Position numbers and translations under genes: made by a program. DNA of 37,642 nucleotides from a virus: positions 1 to 37,642 of IMG/VR virus record IMGVR_UViG_3300045902_000819, one strand, 5' to 3'. The notes under the pieces were generated by a model, which did not search any database, was not told the origin of the DNA, and worked only from the letters and a program-made list of their open reading frames with translations. Shown here piece after piece: positions 7,392-15,072 of this stretch (the first letter of the stretch is position 1; every line of letters begins with the position of its first letter).

Positions 7392-9538
7392 CAGAACCTC
7401 CCGGGCAGCGGGCCGCTACGGACGAAGGAGCGGGCGTTCTGAAGCGCCTCGGTGAGGTCGCGGCGGGTGCGGACGTAGATCGCCTCCTCGTTGCCCTCCC
7501 CGAGGTCCCACTTCAGCGTCACTTCCACCTGTTGCTTGCCGGAGGTCGAGGGGGGCTTCTTCGGGAGCGACGAGCCTCCGGCCATGGTCCCGGAGGTGGT
7601 GATGATCGGCGCTCCCATGCCGCCTGCGTCGAAGGCTCGCATCAGGTCTTCGTCGACCGGTGCGAGGGTCTTCTTCTTGAGGCCCAGCTTGTCCACGATC
7701 TCGTCCATGAGCTTGGTCAGCGGGCCGATCGCTTCGGTGGCGTAGCCTGCGAAGAGCTGGAGCGTTTGGGCGAGCCAGGTGAGCCCGTCGGCGGCGAGGG
7801 TTGCGCCCGTGACGATGACCTCGAACGCGACCGCGAGGGGGATTGCGTAGAGGCTGGCGAACAGGCCCAGGAGCGGCTTCATCGCCTCGTAGAGCTTCAG
7901 GCCGGCTTCCCACAGGGCCTCGAACTGGCGCCCGACCCCCTGGACGCTGCTCCAGAGGCGCTCGCCGGCCACCATGAGCTTGTCCCACTCGTCGCTGAGG
8001 AACCGGACAAACCCGAACGTATCCTGCTCGATCGCGAGGTACGTGGTGGCGAGGAACCCGGCGAAGCCCGCAGCGAGGGCGCCCCCAGCAAGCGCTCCTG
8101 CCCCCCCCAGGGTGCCACCAGCCGCAGCGGCGGCGGAGCTTCCCGAGGCCCCTGCCGCAGCGGCCCCTGCGCTGCCTGCTGCGGCCTCGGCGGCCCCTGC
8201 CGCCGCGGTCCCGCTACTGAAGAGCCCCATGGCCCACTTGCCCACCATCGCCGTACCCTGGACCATCTGCGCCGTGCCAAGAGCGATCTGTGCTGTGGGG
8301 GCGGCGACCTTGGCACCTCCGTAGAGCAGCGCCGCTCGCTCGATGCCTTTGGCGAGGTCACCGCCGCCGAGGGTGCGGACCAGATCGATGGCGCGATCTG
8401 CGGACTCGGAGACCCAGCCGGCGAAGGCCTTGGCGCCGCTGGTGATCTCGGGCCAGTGGCTCACCACCCAGGACGTCGCCGACACGACGCGGGCGAGGCC
8501 GTTGTCCACCAGGTGGTCGACCCACAGCACGGTGCTCTCGATCGAGCCGTTCAGGTCCGGGAAGAGCTTGCCGATCTCGGAAGTGATTTGCCCGAACCGA
8601 TATCCTGCCGTGGCGCCGAGCTTTTCCAGCGCCCCCTTGACCGGGCCCCCTTCCCCGAGGCCCTCGATCAGGGTCTTGGTGATGCCGCCGAGGTTGCGCT
8701 TTAGCACGCCGAAGGCCGGCGACATGGCGAGGCCGCCCATGGTCATCATCAGGTCTTCCGCCGTGGCCCAGAGCCCCTTGAAGCTCTCCCCGGCGGCGTC
8801 GCTGGCCGCGAGGAAGGCCGGGTTCGTCAGGGCCTTCTTCAGCGTGTCGATGCGCTTCTCGGGAGAGAGCTTGTTGAACGCCTCGGCGCTCTCGATCCCC
8901 AGCGAGGGGATGGACTTCAGGGCCTGGAAGAAGGGCAATTCGGCACCGGCGCTGCCCTGAAGCATGCGCATGACGTCGGAGCCGGCCTGCTGGAACTCCA
9001 CGCCGAGGGCCGGAGCCGTGGCGATCACGCCCTTGGTGATTTGCCGCAGCTCCTCCATGCTCCGTCCGGCGCCGACGATGGGGGCCGCGATCTTGCTCGC
9101 CGTGTCGACAAAATCGGCCATCCCACCGGCGCTCTGCACCGCGTCCATCTTGAACTGCGCGAACAACGCCCCGGTCTCGCCCTGGACGCTCGCGAAGCTC
9201 CGCTCCGTGGCGGCGGCGATGACGGAGGCAAGCTGGATGCTCTTGCCTTCGAGCATGGCGAGGTTTTGCCCGGTGGCGGCCATCGCCGCGGCAGACCCCA
9301 CCGCCGCCGCCGTCACCGCCGCTGAGCCTACCGCGACGAACTTCCCCAGCACTCCTGCGGCCATGCCGCCGAGGGTCTGGAGCCCTCCCCAGGCCCGCTC
9401 GGCGCCGCCGTGGAGCTTGTCGAAGGCGCCCTGGAGCGCGTCGACGGAGCCGGCCGCGCGGCCCATGTCGTTGACAAAGCTCGCGCCGCCTGCGACCTTG
9501 AGCGTCGCGAACACGTCGTACTGGATTCCTTCGGCCAC
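7391..9538 (-). CDS. Tail tape measure protein
   Basis: At 715 aa this is the tape measure, which sets tail length and runs inside the tube. If the usual relation of about 0.15 nm per residue holds, the tail would be roughly 100 nm. The N-terminal part is helical with a hydrophobic Ala/Gly/Val segment around residues 55-85. A low-complexity Ala/Gly/Ser stretch lies around 440-490, followed by hydrophobic segments (near 490-500 and 560-590) that could insert into the host membrane. The start is GTG at 9538 with GAGG 6 bases upstream. It lies immediately after the chaperone frameshift extension, as in other tailed phages. Confidence 0.85.
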   Translation of the reverse strand: MAEGIQYDVFATLKVAGGASFVNDMGRAAGSVDALQGAFDKLHGGAERAWGGLQTLGGMAAGVLGKFVAVGSAAVTAAAVGSAAAMAATGQNLAMLEGKSIQLASVIAAATERSFASVQGETGALFAQFKMDAVQSAGGMADFVDTASKIAAPIVGAGRSMEELRQITKGVIATAPALGVEFQQAGSDVMRMLQGSAGAELPFFQALKSIPSLGIESAEAFNKLSPEKRIDTLKKALTNPAFLAASDAAGESFKGLWATAEDLMMTMGGLAMSPAFGVLKRNLGGITKTLIEGLGEGGPVKGALEKLGATAGYRFGQITSEIGKLFPDLNGSIESTVLWVDHLVDNGLARVVSATSWVVSHWPEITSGAKAFAGWVSESADRAIDLVRTLGGGDLAKGIERAALLYGGAKVAAPTAQIALGTAQMVQGTAMVGKWAMGLFSSGTAAAGAAEAAAGSAGAAAAGASGSSAAAAAGGTLGGAGALAGGALAAGFAGFLATTYLAIEQDTFGFVRFLSDEWDKLMVAGERLWSSVQGVGRQFEALWEAGLKLYEAMKPLLGLFASLYAIPLAVAFEVIVTGATLAADGLTWLAQTLQLFAGYATEAIGPLTKLMDEIVDKLGLKKKTLAPVDEDLMRAFDAGGMGAPIITTSGTMAGGSSLPKKPPSTSGKQQVEVTLKWDLGEGNEEAIYVRTRRDLTEALQNARSFVRSGPLPGRF

Positions 9539-9541
9539 CGG

Positions 9542-9779
9542 CTACCTCTGTCTCCTGCCGCGCTCCGCTTCTTGACGCTGGCGCTCGGCGCGACGGTGGA
9601 GCGCGTCCGCAAATCGATCTCGGGTCAGCCGCGTCGAGCTCCAGTACACCTCCCAGGGCATGCCAGCCTCGACGAACCCGGCGGCATCGTCGTAGAGCCG
9701 CTCCAGGCGCTCCTCCGCCGAGATCGCTGCAAATCGCAGCGCGAACTGGAGCGCGTAGAGCGGGTCATGTGACCTGCCG
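9542..9779 (-). CDS. Frameshift extension of the tail assembly chaperone (+1 frame)
   Basis: This frame encodes about 78 residues with a plausible protein sequence (for example HDPLYALQFALRF, EERLERLYDDAAGFVEAG, WEVYWSSTRLTRDRF) but has no usable start. The first in-frame ATG (9661) would leave only 39 residues, and the ATG at 9768 reads another frame. It is open well into the upstream gene. It sits +1 relative to gene 9765-10250 and ends just before the tape measure, exactly where phages encode the G-T or E-E' extension. A candidate slip site is TTT-C at 9782-9779, where tRNA-Phe could move from UUU to UUC. The fused product would be about 235 aa. A -2 shift is the alternative. Confidence 0.65.
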
Positions 9780-10250
9780 AAACGAGGCCAGCGCGACCGC
9801 CCGCGCGGCAGCAGAGGGCGTATGAGCCAGGGTGTACGCCTGGGAGAAGATCGCACGGCCCATGCTGCCGATCTCCTCCCAGTAGGCTCGGACTTCGAGC
9901 GCCGGGATGGGGCGCCAGGGGCCGGGGACCGTGGACTCCTCCCCGTTTTCCTCGTCACGGGCCGTCATCGGATCCGCGATGGCCACGAGGGTTTTCCGGA
10001 TGGTGTAGATCCCCACCAGCGCAGGCTTGCCCTCGCGATGAGACTCGACGACGGCCTCCTCCTCCTCGCTGGCCGTGAGGTAGATGCCCTTCAGCCACAC
10101 CCCGGCCTCGCGCTGGGCGTCGGTCCAGTGGCGCGAGCCGCGCTTCAGCACCTCGCCGGGGAGGAAGATGGCGAAGCCCTCGCGCTGCGAGCGGGGCGGC
10201 AGTGAGGAGAGCCCTTTGAGGCCGGGGACTTCGGGAGCGTGGTCAGCCAT
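9765..10250 (-). CDS. Tail assembly chaperone (short form)
   Basis: This 161-aa protein lies between tail tube and tape measure, the conserved place of the tail assembly chaperone, which binds the tape measure before tube polymerisation. The sequence is globular with a conserved-looking start rich in acidic and Pro residues (APEVPGLKGLSSLPP), a middle with ASEEEEAVVESHREGKPALVG and a helical C terminus. The ATG at 10250 overlaps the tube stop by one base. The last codons read Phe-Arg-Gln-Val-Thr-stop. A +1 slip at the Phe codon, five codons before the stop, would append the extension at 9542-9779. Confidence 0.65.
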   Translation of the reverse strand: MADHAPEVPGLKGLSSLPPRSQREGFAIFLPGEVLKRGSRHWTDAQREAGVWLKGIYLTASEEEEAVVESHREGKPALVGIYTIRKTLVAIADPMTARDEENGEESTVPGPWRPIPALEVRAYWEEIGSMGRAIFSQAYTLAHTPSAAARAVALASFRQVT

Positions 10251-10690
10251 CAGATCACCTGAATCTTGTAGAATTTGCCCTTCATCCGGTGGGTGCCGGT
10301 GAGAAATTCGGTGCGCCCCCCCAGCTCGAAAGGAAGCCCCTCGAAGTGACCGTCCCGGAAGGTGACCTGCAGGGTGCTACCGTCGGGGGAAGCGAACCGG
10401 AGCTGCACCGCAAACTCGTCCGTCGAGGTCCCCTCCGCCTTCGCCTTGATGGCGTTGACGTAGGCCACGATCTCCTCGGCGGCGGTGGGCTCGAACTTGA
10501 ATTCCAGCTCCCAGCCGTTGGCAAACTCCCGGTAGTCCGGGCCGATCTCGCCGATGAACTGTTTTTGCGTCAGCTCGAAGGGGAAGCTGAAGCTCGTGGA
10601 CTCCAGCCCGATCGACGGCAGGAGCTGGTCCTGCGTCGTGGTGTTGATCAGGGTCAGCGACCCCTCTTGTCCGGCGTATCGAAGGCCCAT
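10250..10690 (-). CDS. Tail tube protein
   Basis: The 146-aa product follows the sheath gene and precedes the chaperone gene, the standard position of the tail tube (gpFII/gp19-type) protein. It is beta-rich with a central helix (about residues 68-88, AAEEIVAYVNAIKAKAEG) and ends in short strands, consistent with the tube fold. Typical tube proteins are 115-170 aa. It would polymerise into hexameric rings inside the sheath. The start is ATG at 10690, 8 bases after the sheath stop. The assignment rests on order, size and predicted fold. Confidence 0.75.
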   Translation of the reverse strand: MGLRYAGQEGSLTLINTTTQDQLLPSIGLESTSFSFPFELTQKQFIGEIGPDYREFANGWELEFKFEPTAAEEIVAYVNAIKAKAEGTSTDEFAVQLRFASPDGSTLQVTFRDGHFEGLPFELGGRTEFLTGTHRMKGKFYKIQVI

Positions 10691-10698
10691 GGCTTACC

Positions 10699-12864
10699 TC
10701 ACCCTCGGCTCAGCTCGACGGCGTTGGGGCCGACGCTGAGGTTGAACAGGATCACGTCGTCGCTCTGCACCGGCGTCACCGCCACGTCCCAGCGCAGGAC
10801 CCCTGTGGCCTGGCCGTCCACCAGGCTCACCTGGTAGTCCTCGACGGTGTCACCCACCAGGCTGTCCAGGAACCCCTCGATGGCGGCGCGCTGGCGTTCG
10901 CGTCGGGCCACGGTCCCCTGGCGCTTGGCCTGCGGAAGCAAAAAGCTCGCGCAGGAGTCGCCGATGAAATCCGCCAGCGTCTTGCGGCTGATGTCGACCC
11001 GGGACGGATCCGCCGATGGATCGACAGAGGTCACCCCCTGCTCGAAGGTGACCCCGTTCTGGGCGTCGAAGAACGCTCCGCAGATTCCCGCCCGCTTGAA
11101 GGCTGCGTAGGTCGTGAGATCCCAGCTCTGCGCTACCGTCTCCAGGCCAGGGAAGAGCGAGGGCGAGTAGCGCAGCACCGGCTCCTCGGGGAGCTGCCCG
11201 GGGTTGTAGCCCGGCGTGAGGCTACCCCAGCGCGCGGCGAGGAGCGCGTCCGGGTGGCGGACAGCGACCCCGTCGGTGCTGTGCCCGCCGTCGATAAGCT
11301 CCTGGTAGAAGCACCGCACCCCGCCGGCGGCGTAGGCTACCTCCTCGGCGCGGGTCGCCCCGACGCCCGGGGCGGCGCTGCCGATGATCGTCGTGGCGCT
11401 GGTGCCGTTGGGCGGGCAGAGGAACGCTCGCCGGCCAAAATGCCCGTTGGCGCTGGCGTCGAGGGCGTTCTGCCGCAGACGGGCCCGGATGGCGTTCGAT
11501 TGCCGGGCCGAGAGGATCCCGTTCGCCTTCTTCGTGGCGTCGTTGGTGATTCCGAGGGTGGCGTCGATGGCCGCGAGGTACCGGCTGTCGAGCTGCGAGG
11601 CGGTGAGCGCCGCGGTGAGGGCGTCGTTGTTGGTGACGCTCCACTCCAGGTCGCCGGGCTTGTCCTCCATGGTGTCAATGGCGTCCGCCGCCACCCCCGC
11701 GTAGGTACCGTCGTCGACGGCGGGGCGAACCTTGACGTTGATGCTGGCGGTGCTGCCCGCGGCGGCGCTCTTGGTCTGCATGGTGACGACGCGGGTGGCG
11801 TCCGCGCCGCCGTCGGAGCAGCGGAGCCCCGCCGGCAAGGAGATCGCGGAGGGCAGGGCGGCGGTCACCGCGTCGCCCGCAACGAACCCCAGAAGCGCCG
11901 CTGCGGTACCGCCGACGATCTGGACAGAGCCCGTGCCTGCGGCGGTGCTCACCAGCCGGGGGAACCCTGCGCTCCCGGTGGTCATGACGCGACCGGCGGC
12001 ATCCACCTTGGCCTTCAGCTCGGCGAAGGTCATGAGCGAGATGTCCGCGGCGTCTCCGGTGCCGCTCACGTCCTCGTCGTCGGCGGGCGACGAAGAACCC
12101 GACGTGAGGCCCAGGGTAGCCGCGGTCGAGCTGGCCTTGACGTAGACACGGCTGGCGGTTCCCTTCCTCAGCGAGGTGATCCGGAGCTCGCCGCTGGCGT
12201 TGCTGGCGATGGTGGCGCCATAGGTCGCGTTGATCCGGGAGATGATCTCGGCAAGGGTGTCGTCTCCGGCCTGAAACACCACCTCGAAGGTCGCCCCGTC
12301 GTCGATGGCCAGCTCGAGCACCTCGCCGCCGGTGAAGGCGTTGTAGGTGCCGCTGGTGGCCGTATGCACCGCCGCCGTCGCGGCGAAGGTGACCGTGACG
12401 GTGCTGCCTCCGTTGATTTTGAACTGGAAGGTCAGCCCATCGTCGAGGGCAAAGGGCCCTTTGAGGGTGCCCTCGACGAAGGCCCGCGGGGTGAGGGTCA
12501 CCTCGCCGATGGAGCTGTCGACCCGGCAGAACACCAGGCCCCCGCCAAACACCAGGCGCGCGGTCTGGAGCCAGCCGTTGCCGTTCCAGGGCTCGCTCCC
12601 GCCGCTCTGCTTGGCGCAGGGGTACTGGTGCTTCTGCGAGCCGTAGGTGTAGCCGAAAAGGCCAAACTTGGTGGCCTGGTCCGAGCTGGTGAGCAGCTCG
12701 GTAGGGACGTTGAACTCTCCGTCCTCAAACTCCCCCACGACGATGATTTTTCCGAAGGGGGCTGCGTTGACCGGACGGGCCGGTGGGGCGTCGACCAGCA
12801 CCACACCGGACACGGCGAGGAGGACGGCAAGGGAGGGGAGTGCAGAAAAGCGACGGATGAACAT
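10699..12864 (-). CDS. Contractile tail sheath protein, enlarged
   Basis: At 721 aa this is much longer than usual sheaths (about 390-500). The N-terminal sheath signature is visible around residues 20-60 (GVVLVDAPPARPV, then IIVVGEFEDGEFNVP). The C-terminal 300 residues carry the conserved sheath core, with FKRAGICGAFF and LADFIGDSCASFLLPQAKRQG. Residues about 125-400 appear to be a surface insertion. Within it, 176-254 resembles a flagellar hook-IN-type motif (TLAEIISRINATYGA, GELRITSLRKG). The ATG at 12864 has GGAGG 5 bases upstream and makes the first 24 residues a basic plus hydrophobic leader, which is unusual for a sheath. The sheath contracts to drive the tube into the host. Confidence 0.85.
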   Translation of the reverse strand: MFIRRFSALPSLAVLLAVSGVVLVDAPPARPVNAAPFGKIIVVGEFEDGEFNVPTELLTSSDQATKFGLFGYTYGSQKHQYPCAKQSGGSEPWNGNGWLQTARLVFGGGLVFCRVDSSIGEVTLTPRAFVEGTLKGPFALDDGLTFQFKINGGSTVTVTFAATAAVHTATSGTYNAFTGGEVLELAIDDGATFEVVFQAGDDTLAEIISRINATYGATIASNASGELRITSLRKGTASRVYVKASSTAATLGLTSGSSSPADDEDVSGTGDAADISLMTFAELKAKVDAAGRVMTTGSAGFPRLVSTAAGTGSVQIVGGTAAALLGFVAGDAVTAALPSAISLPAGLRCSDGGADATRVVTMQTKSAAAGSTASINVKVRPAVDDGTYAGVAADAIDTMEDKPGDLEWSVTNNDALTAALTASQLDSRYLAAIDATLGITNDATKKANGILSARQSNAIRARLRQNALDASANGHFGRRAFLCPPNGTSATTIIGSAAPGVGATRAEEVAYAAGGVRCFYQELIDGGHSTDGVAVRHPDALLAARWGSLTPGYNPGQLPEEPVLRYSPSLFPGLETVAQSWDLTTYAAFKRAGICGAFFDAQNGVTFEQGVTSVDPSADPSRVDISRKTLADFIGDSCASFLLPQAKRQGTVARRERQRAAIEGFLDSLVGDTVEDYQVSLVDGQATGVLRWDVAVTPVQSDDVILFNLSVGPNAVELSRG

Positions 12865-13574
12865 CAGGCCTCCGAGGGAGCAACAGAGACGGTGACCTCG
12901 GCGCGGAGGTCGGGGAGACGGGGGCGGGCCACGAGCCGTGGAGCCTGCCAGCGAAAGGTCACGTCCGCGCGCCAGACGCCCCCGGCGGCGGCAACGCCGT
13001 CGTCGACGGGGACCGGGGCGCTGCTGAGGGCGACGCGAGCCAGGGGGAGCCGCTCGGGAGGCAGGACGCCCTGGAGTGGGCGAGGGAGGGCGGCCTCCGG
13101 CAGCGGCAGCCCGATGCCCTGAAGCGTATCCAGGTTGCCCGTGAGCGCGTCTGCGACGGCGTTGGCCAGCGCGTCGCGCTGGGGGGCATGAGAGGCCAGG
13201 ACATGCACCACGCCCTCGCCGGTGTCCTCGCCCACACGCCAGAGCGCCCAGGCGTCGTCGAGGGAGATTACGTCCTGGCCGTCGACCTCGTAGGGAATGG
13301 CGAGAATCGTGTCCCGCTGGCTCACGGTGCGGCCCAGGACGACGAGCGAGGGGTAGGCGGAGGGCACCGTGCCCCGCGCCCACTCCTCGCCCACGTAGGC
13401 CGGGCGGAGCGGCTGCGACGAGCCCTCGACGTGGGCCTCGATGCGCTCCAGGTGCCAGGCCAGGGCGACCAGCACGGCCATCTCCGGTTCCAGTTCGCTG
13501 GCGTTGGGCAGCGGCAGGAGCCCGCGAGCGTCCGCGAGGGCCCGGGCCTGGAGGTCACGCGCTGACGGCCTCAC
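12864..13574 (-). CDS. Putative tail terminator/connector protein
   Basis: I do not recognise a named family. The 236-aa product starts at GTG 13574 (GTGA overlap with the upstream gene), and its stop touches the sheath start. Position directly upstream of the sheath and downstream of a gp10-like gene suggests a tail terminator or neck protein. The middle contains a pattern of alternating strands and a helix (WALWRVGEDTGEGVVHVLAS, then QRDALANAVADALTG), which fits terminator-like folds. The N-terminal 60 residues are helical and the C-terminal 40 are beta-rich. Confidence 0.45.
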   Translation of the reverse strand: MRPSARDLQARALADARGLLPLPNASELEPEMAVLVALAWHLERIEAHVEGSSQPLRPAYVGEEWARGTVPSAYPSLVVLGRTVSQRDTILAIPYEVDGQDVISLDDAWALWRVGEDTGEGVVHVLASHAPQRDALANAVADALTGNLDTLQGIGLPLPEAALPRPLQGVLPPERLPLARVALSSAPVPVDDGVAAAGGVWRADVTFRWQAPRLVARPRLPDLRAEVTVSVAPSEA

Positions 13575-14104
13575 AGGGCCCTCCGGAGCGCGTCCTGGAG
13601 CAGCCGTGGGAGGCGGGAGCGCAGGGCCTCGACGGCGCGGCGGAGCACCCACCGGGGCTCGATCCCGCGCTCGCCGATCTTCTTCTGGATGGCGAAGGCG
13701 GCGCTGGCCTCCGCCTGCTCGATGTCGACCTTGGTGGCGCGGCGCTGGCTTGCCTTCGCGGTGGCCTTGGCCTGCGCCTTGACGAAGCCCTTACGGCGCA
13801 CCCACGCCAGGATCGGGCCGTAGGGGACCGGGCCCGGGGCGCGGCCTCGCTCGATCCAGAGCGCCTGCTTGCTGGCGTTGCCCACGAGCGCGCCGCCCGA
13901 AATGGGCTCGAACACCCAGGCGGCCTTGTACTGGCCCTGGTCCACGGGCTGCGGGTCCGTCGAGGCGATGGCCTTCTGGACCAGCGACCCCTGGAGCTGC
14001 ATGGCGCCGTCGACCATGGCGTCTTCCAGGGCTTTGGGGGCCACCGTGGCCATCTTCCGCAGCGCCGTCGCCAGGCCCGCGGGCGTGGTCTTGACGCGCT
14101 TCAT
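13571..14104 (-). CDS. HK97 gp10-like tail completion protein
   Basis: The 177-aa protein resembles gp10-type head-tail joining proteins. It has a helical N terminus (LATALRKMATVAPKALEDAM), then a strand-loop segment (QYKAAWVFEPISGGALVGN), an ALWIERGRAPG motif typical of the family, and a long basic C-terminal helix. It overlaps its upstream gene by 4 bases (ATGA) at 14101-14104 and the next by 4 (GTGA). It would act in the neck, joining head and tail. The Lys/Arg-rich section around 110-135 could contact DNA. Confidence 0.6.
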   Translation of the reverse strand: MKRVKTTPAGLATALRKMATVAPKALEDAMVDGAMQLQGSLVQKAIASTDPQPVDQGQYKAAWVFEPISGGALVGNASKQALWIERGRAPGPVPYGPILAWVRRKGFVKAQAKATAKASQRRATKVDIEQAEASAAFAIQKKIGERGIEPRWVLRRAVEALRSRLPRLLQDALRRAL

Positions 14105-14643
14105 GGGGCCTCCTGAGCGGGCGTGAACACCCCCTGGGGCTCGACGCTCCGCAGCCGCATCGTCCACTGAAACCGCCGCGTGTCGCGCACCGGCGGGCCG
14201 TCGATCAAGAAGCGGCGCACCGGGCGCTCCGCGAGGCCGTCGCGCTCGTCCTGGACGATCTCCAGGAACGTTTCCTCGCCCTCGCCGCAGCGCCCGTAGT
14301 TGACGAGCTGAGCCTCGGTGTAGGTCGGGTCCAGCTCTTCCAGGACCGCCCGGCCCTGTTCCACGACGCCGTGCATGCTGCGAGCCCAGGTACCCTCCAG
14401 GAGCACGCGCGGAGGGGTGGGGTTGCCATTGCAGCCGGGGCCGCTCCGAAGCTCCACCCGGCGGTCGTCGGATACCTCGCCGCGTCCGGGGGCGCCGCCG
14501 GTCCAGGACCGCACGACGACGAAGACGCGGTAGGACCGGTCCCCCACCCACCCGTGGACGTCGCCACGGATGCAGGCAACGTCCGCCGCCAGCTCCTCGT
14601 GGAGCGTGCGGGGGTGCCGGGGTGGAGGGGTGGCGCCGGTCAC
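14101..14643 (-). CDS. Hypothetical neck/connector protein
   Basis: The 180-aa product has no family I can name. It begins at GTG 14643, overlapping the upstream TGA (GTGA), and ends with ATGA onto the gp10-like gene. The middle is beta-rich (YRVFVVVRSWTGG, RVLLEGTWARSMHG) with a helix containing EQGRAVLEELDPTYTEAQ. The C-terminal 40 residues look like strands (RRFLIDGPPVRD, FQWTMRLRSVEP). Position between the connector-like and gp10-like genes suggests a head-tail joining role. Confidence 0.45.
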   Translation of the reverse strand: MTGATPPPRHPRTLHEELAADVACIRGDVHGWVGDRSYRVFVVVRSWTGGAPGRGEVSDDRRVELRSGPGCNGNPTPPRVLLEGTWARSMHGVVEQGRAVLEELDPTYTEAQLVNYGRCGEGEETFLEIVQDERDGLAERPVRRFLIDGPPVRDTRRFQWTMRLRSVEPQGVFTPAQEAP

Positions 14644-15065
14644 CGGCTCCACCGCCCCTGGACGCCACCCCCCCCGCCGAGGCTTGGACGGTCGGGGTTG
14701 ACGCAGAAGTCGACCAAGGCCGCGAGGCGCTCCCGGGCCCGGTCGAGCAACGCTTCGCGCTCCGTGCGCCCGAGGCGCGGGTCGAGGCGGATGTCCCCGA
14801 CCTGGAGCACCGCCCCGCGGTTGCTGCCGCACCCACCCAGGGCGCCCGCGAGCAGCGCGTCCTCGCCGGCCTGGATCTGACGAGCGAGGGTCAAGGCGTC
14901 GGCCTTGGTGGCCGGGTCGAGCTGCTGGAGCCGACCGTCGAGCTGCCAGGCGATGGGCACGGCGCCGGAGTAGCCGACGACCACCGCCGCCACCCGGCTT
15001 CCCGGGTAGAGCAGGGCCTTGGCCACCGCGCCGTACTCCTCGTCGCTCCAGCTCGTCGTCGGCAT
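14640..15065 (-). CDS. Putative head-tail connector protein
   Basis: This 141-aa protein comes directly after the major capsid gene, where head-completion (gp6/gp15-like) adaptors are found. It is mainly helical: DEEYGAVAKALLYPGS, TKADALTLARQIQAGEDALL and TEREALLDRARERLAALVDF are three likely helices. The C terminus is Gly-rich. Start is ATG at 15065, 8 bases after the capsid stop. Helix-rich size and place fit a connector; no diagnostic motif is seen. Confidence 0.5.
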   Translation of the reverse strand: MPTTSWSDEEYGAVAKALLYPGSRVAAVVVGYSGAVPIAWQLDGRLQQLDPATKADALTLARQIQAGEDALLAGALGGCGSNRGAVLQVGDIRLDPRLGRTEREALLDRARERLAALVDFCVNPDRPSLGGGGGVQGRWSR

Positions 15066-15072
15066 GCAGGCA

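Noticed and set aside
9659-9661. Independent translation of the chaperone extension from ATG 9661
   Set aside because: It would give only 39 residues and discard the coding-like segment upstream of it; frameshifting explains the whole open frame better.
10699-13383. An 894-aa gene extending the sheath frame to 13383
   Set aside because: The extra N-terminal sequence is Arg/Pro/Gly-rich out-of-frame reading of the preceding gene; ATG 12864 has a good ribosome binding site.
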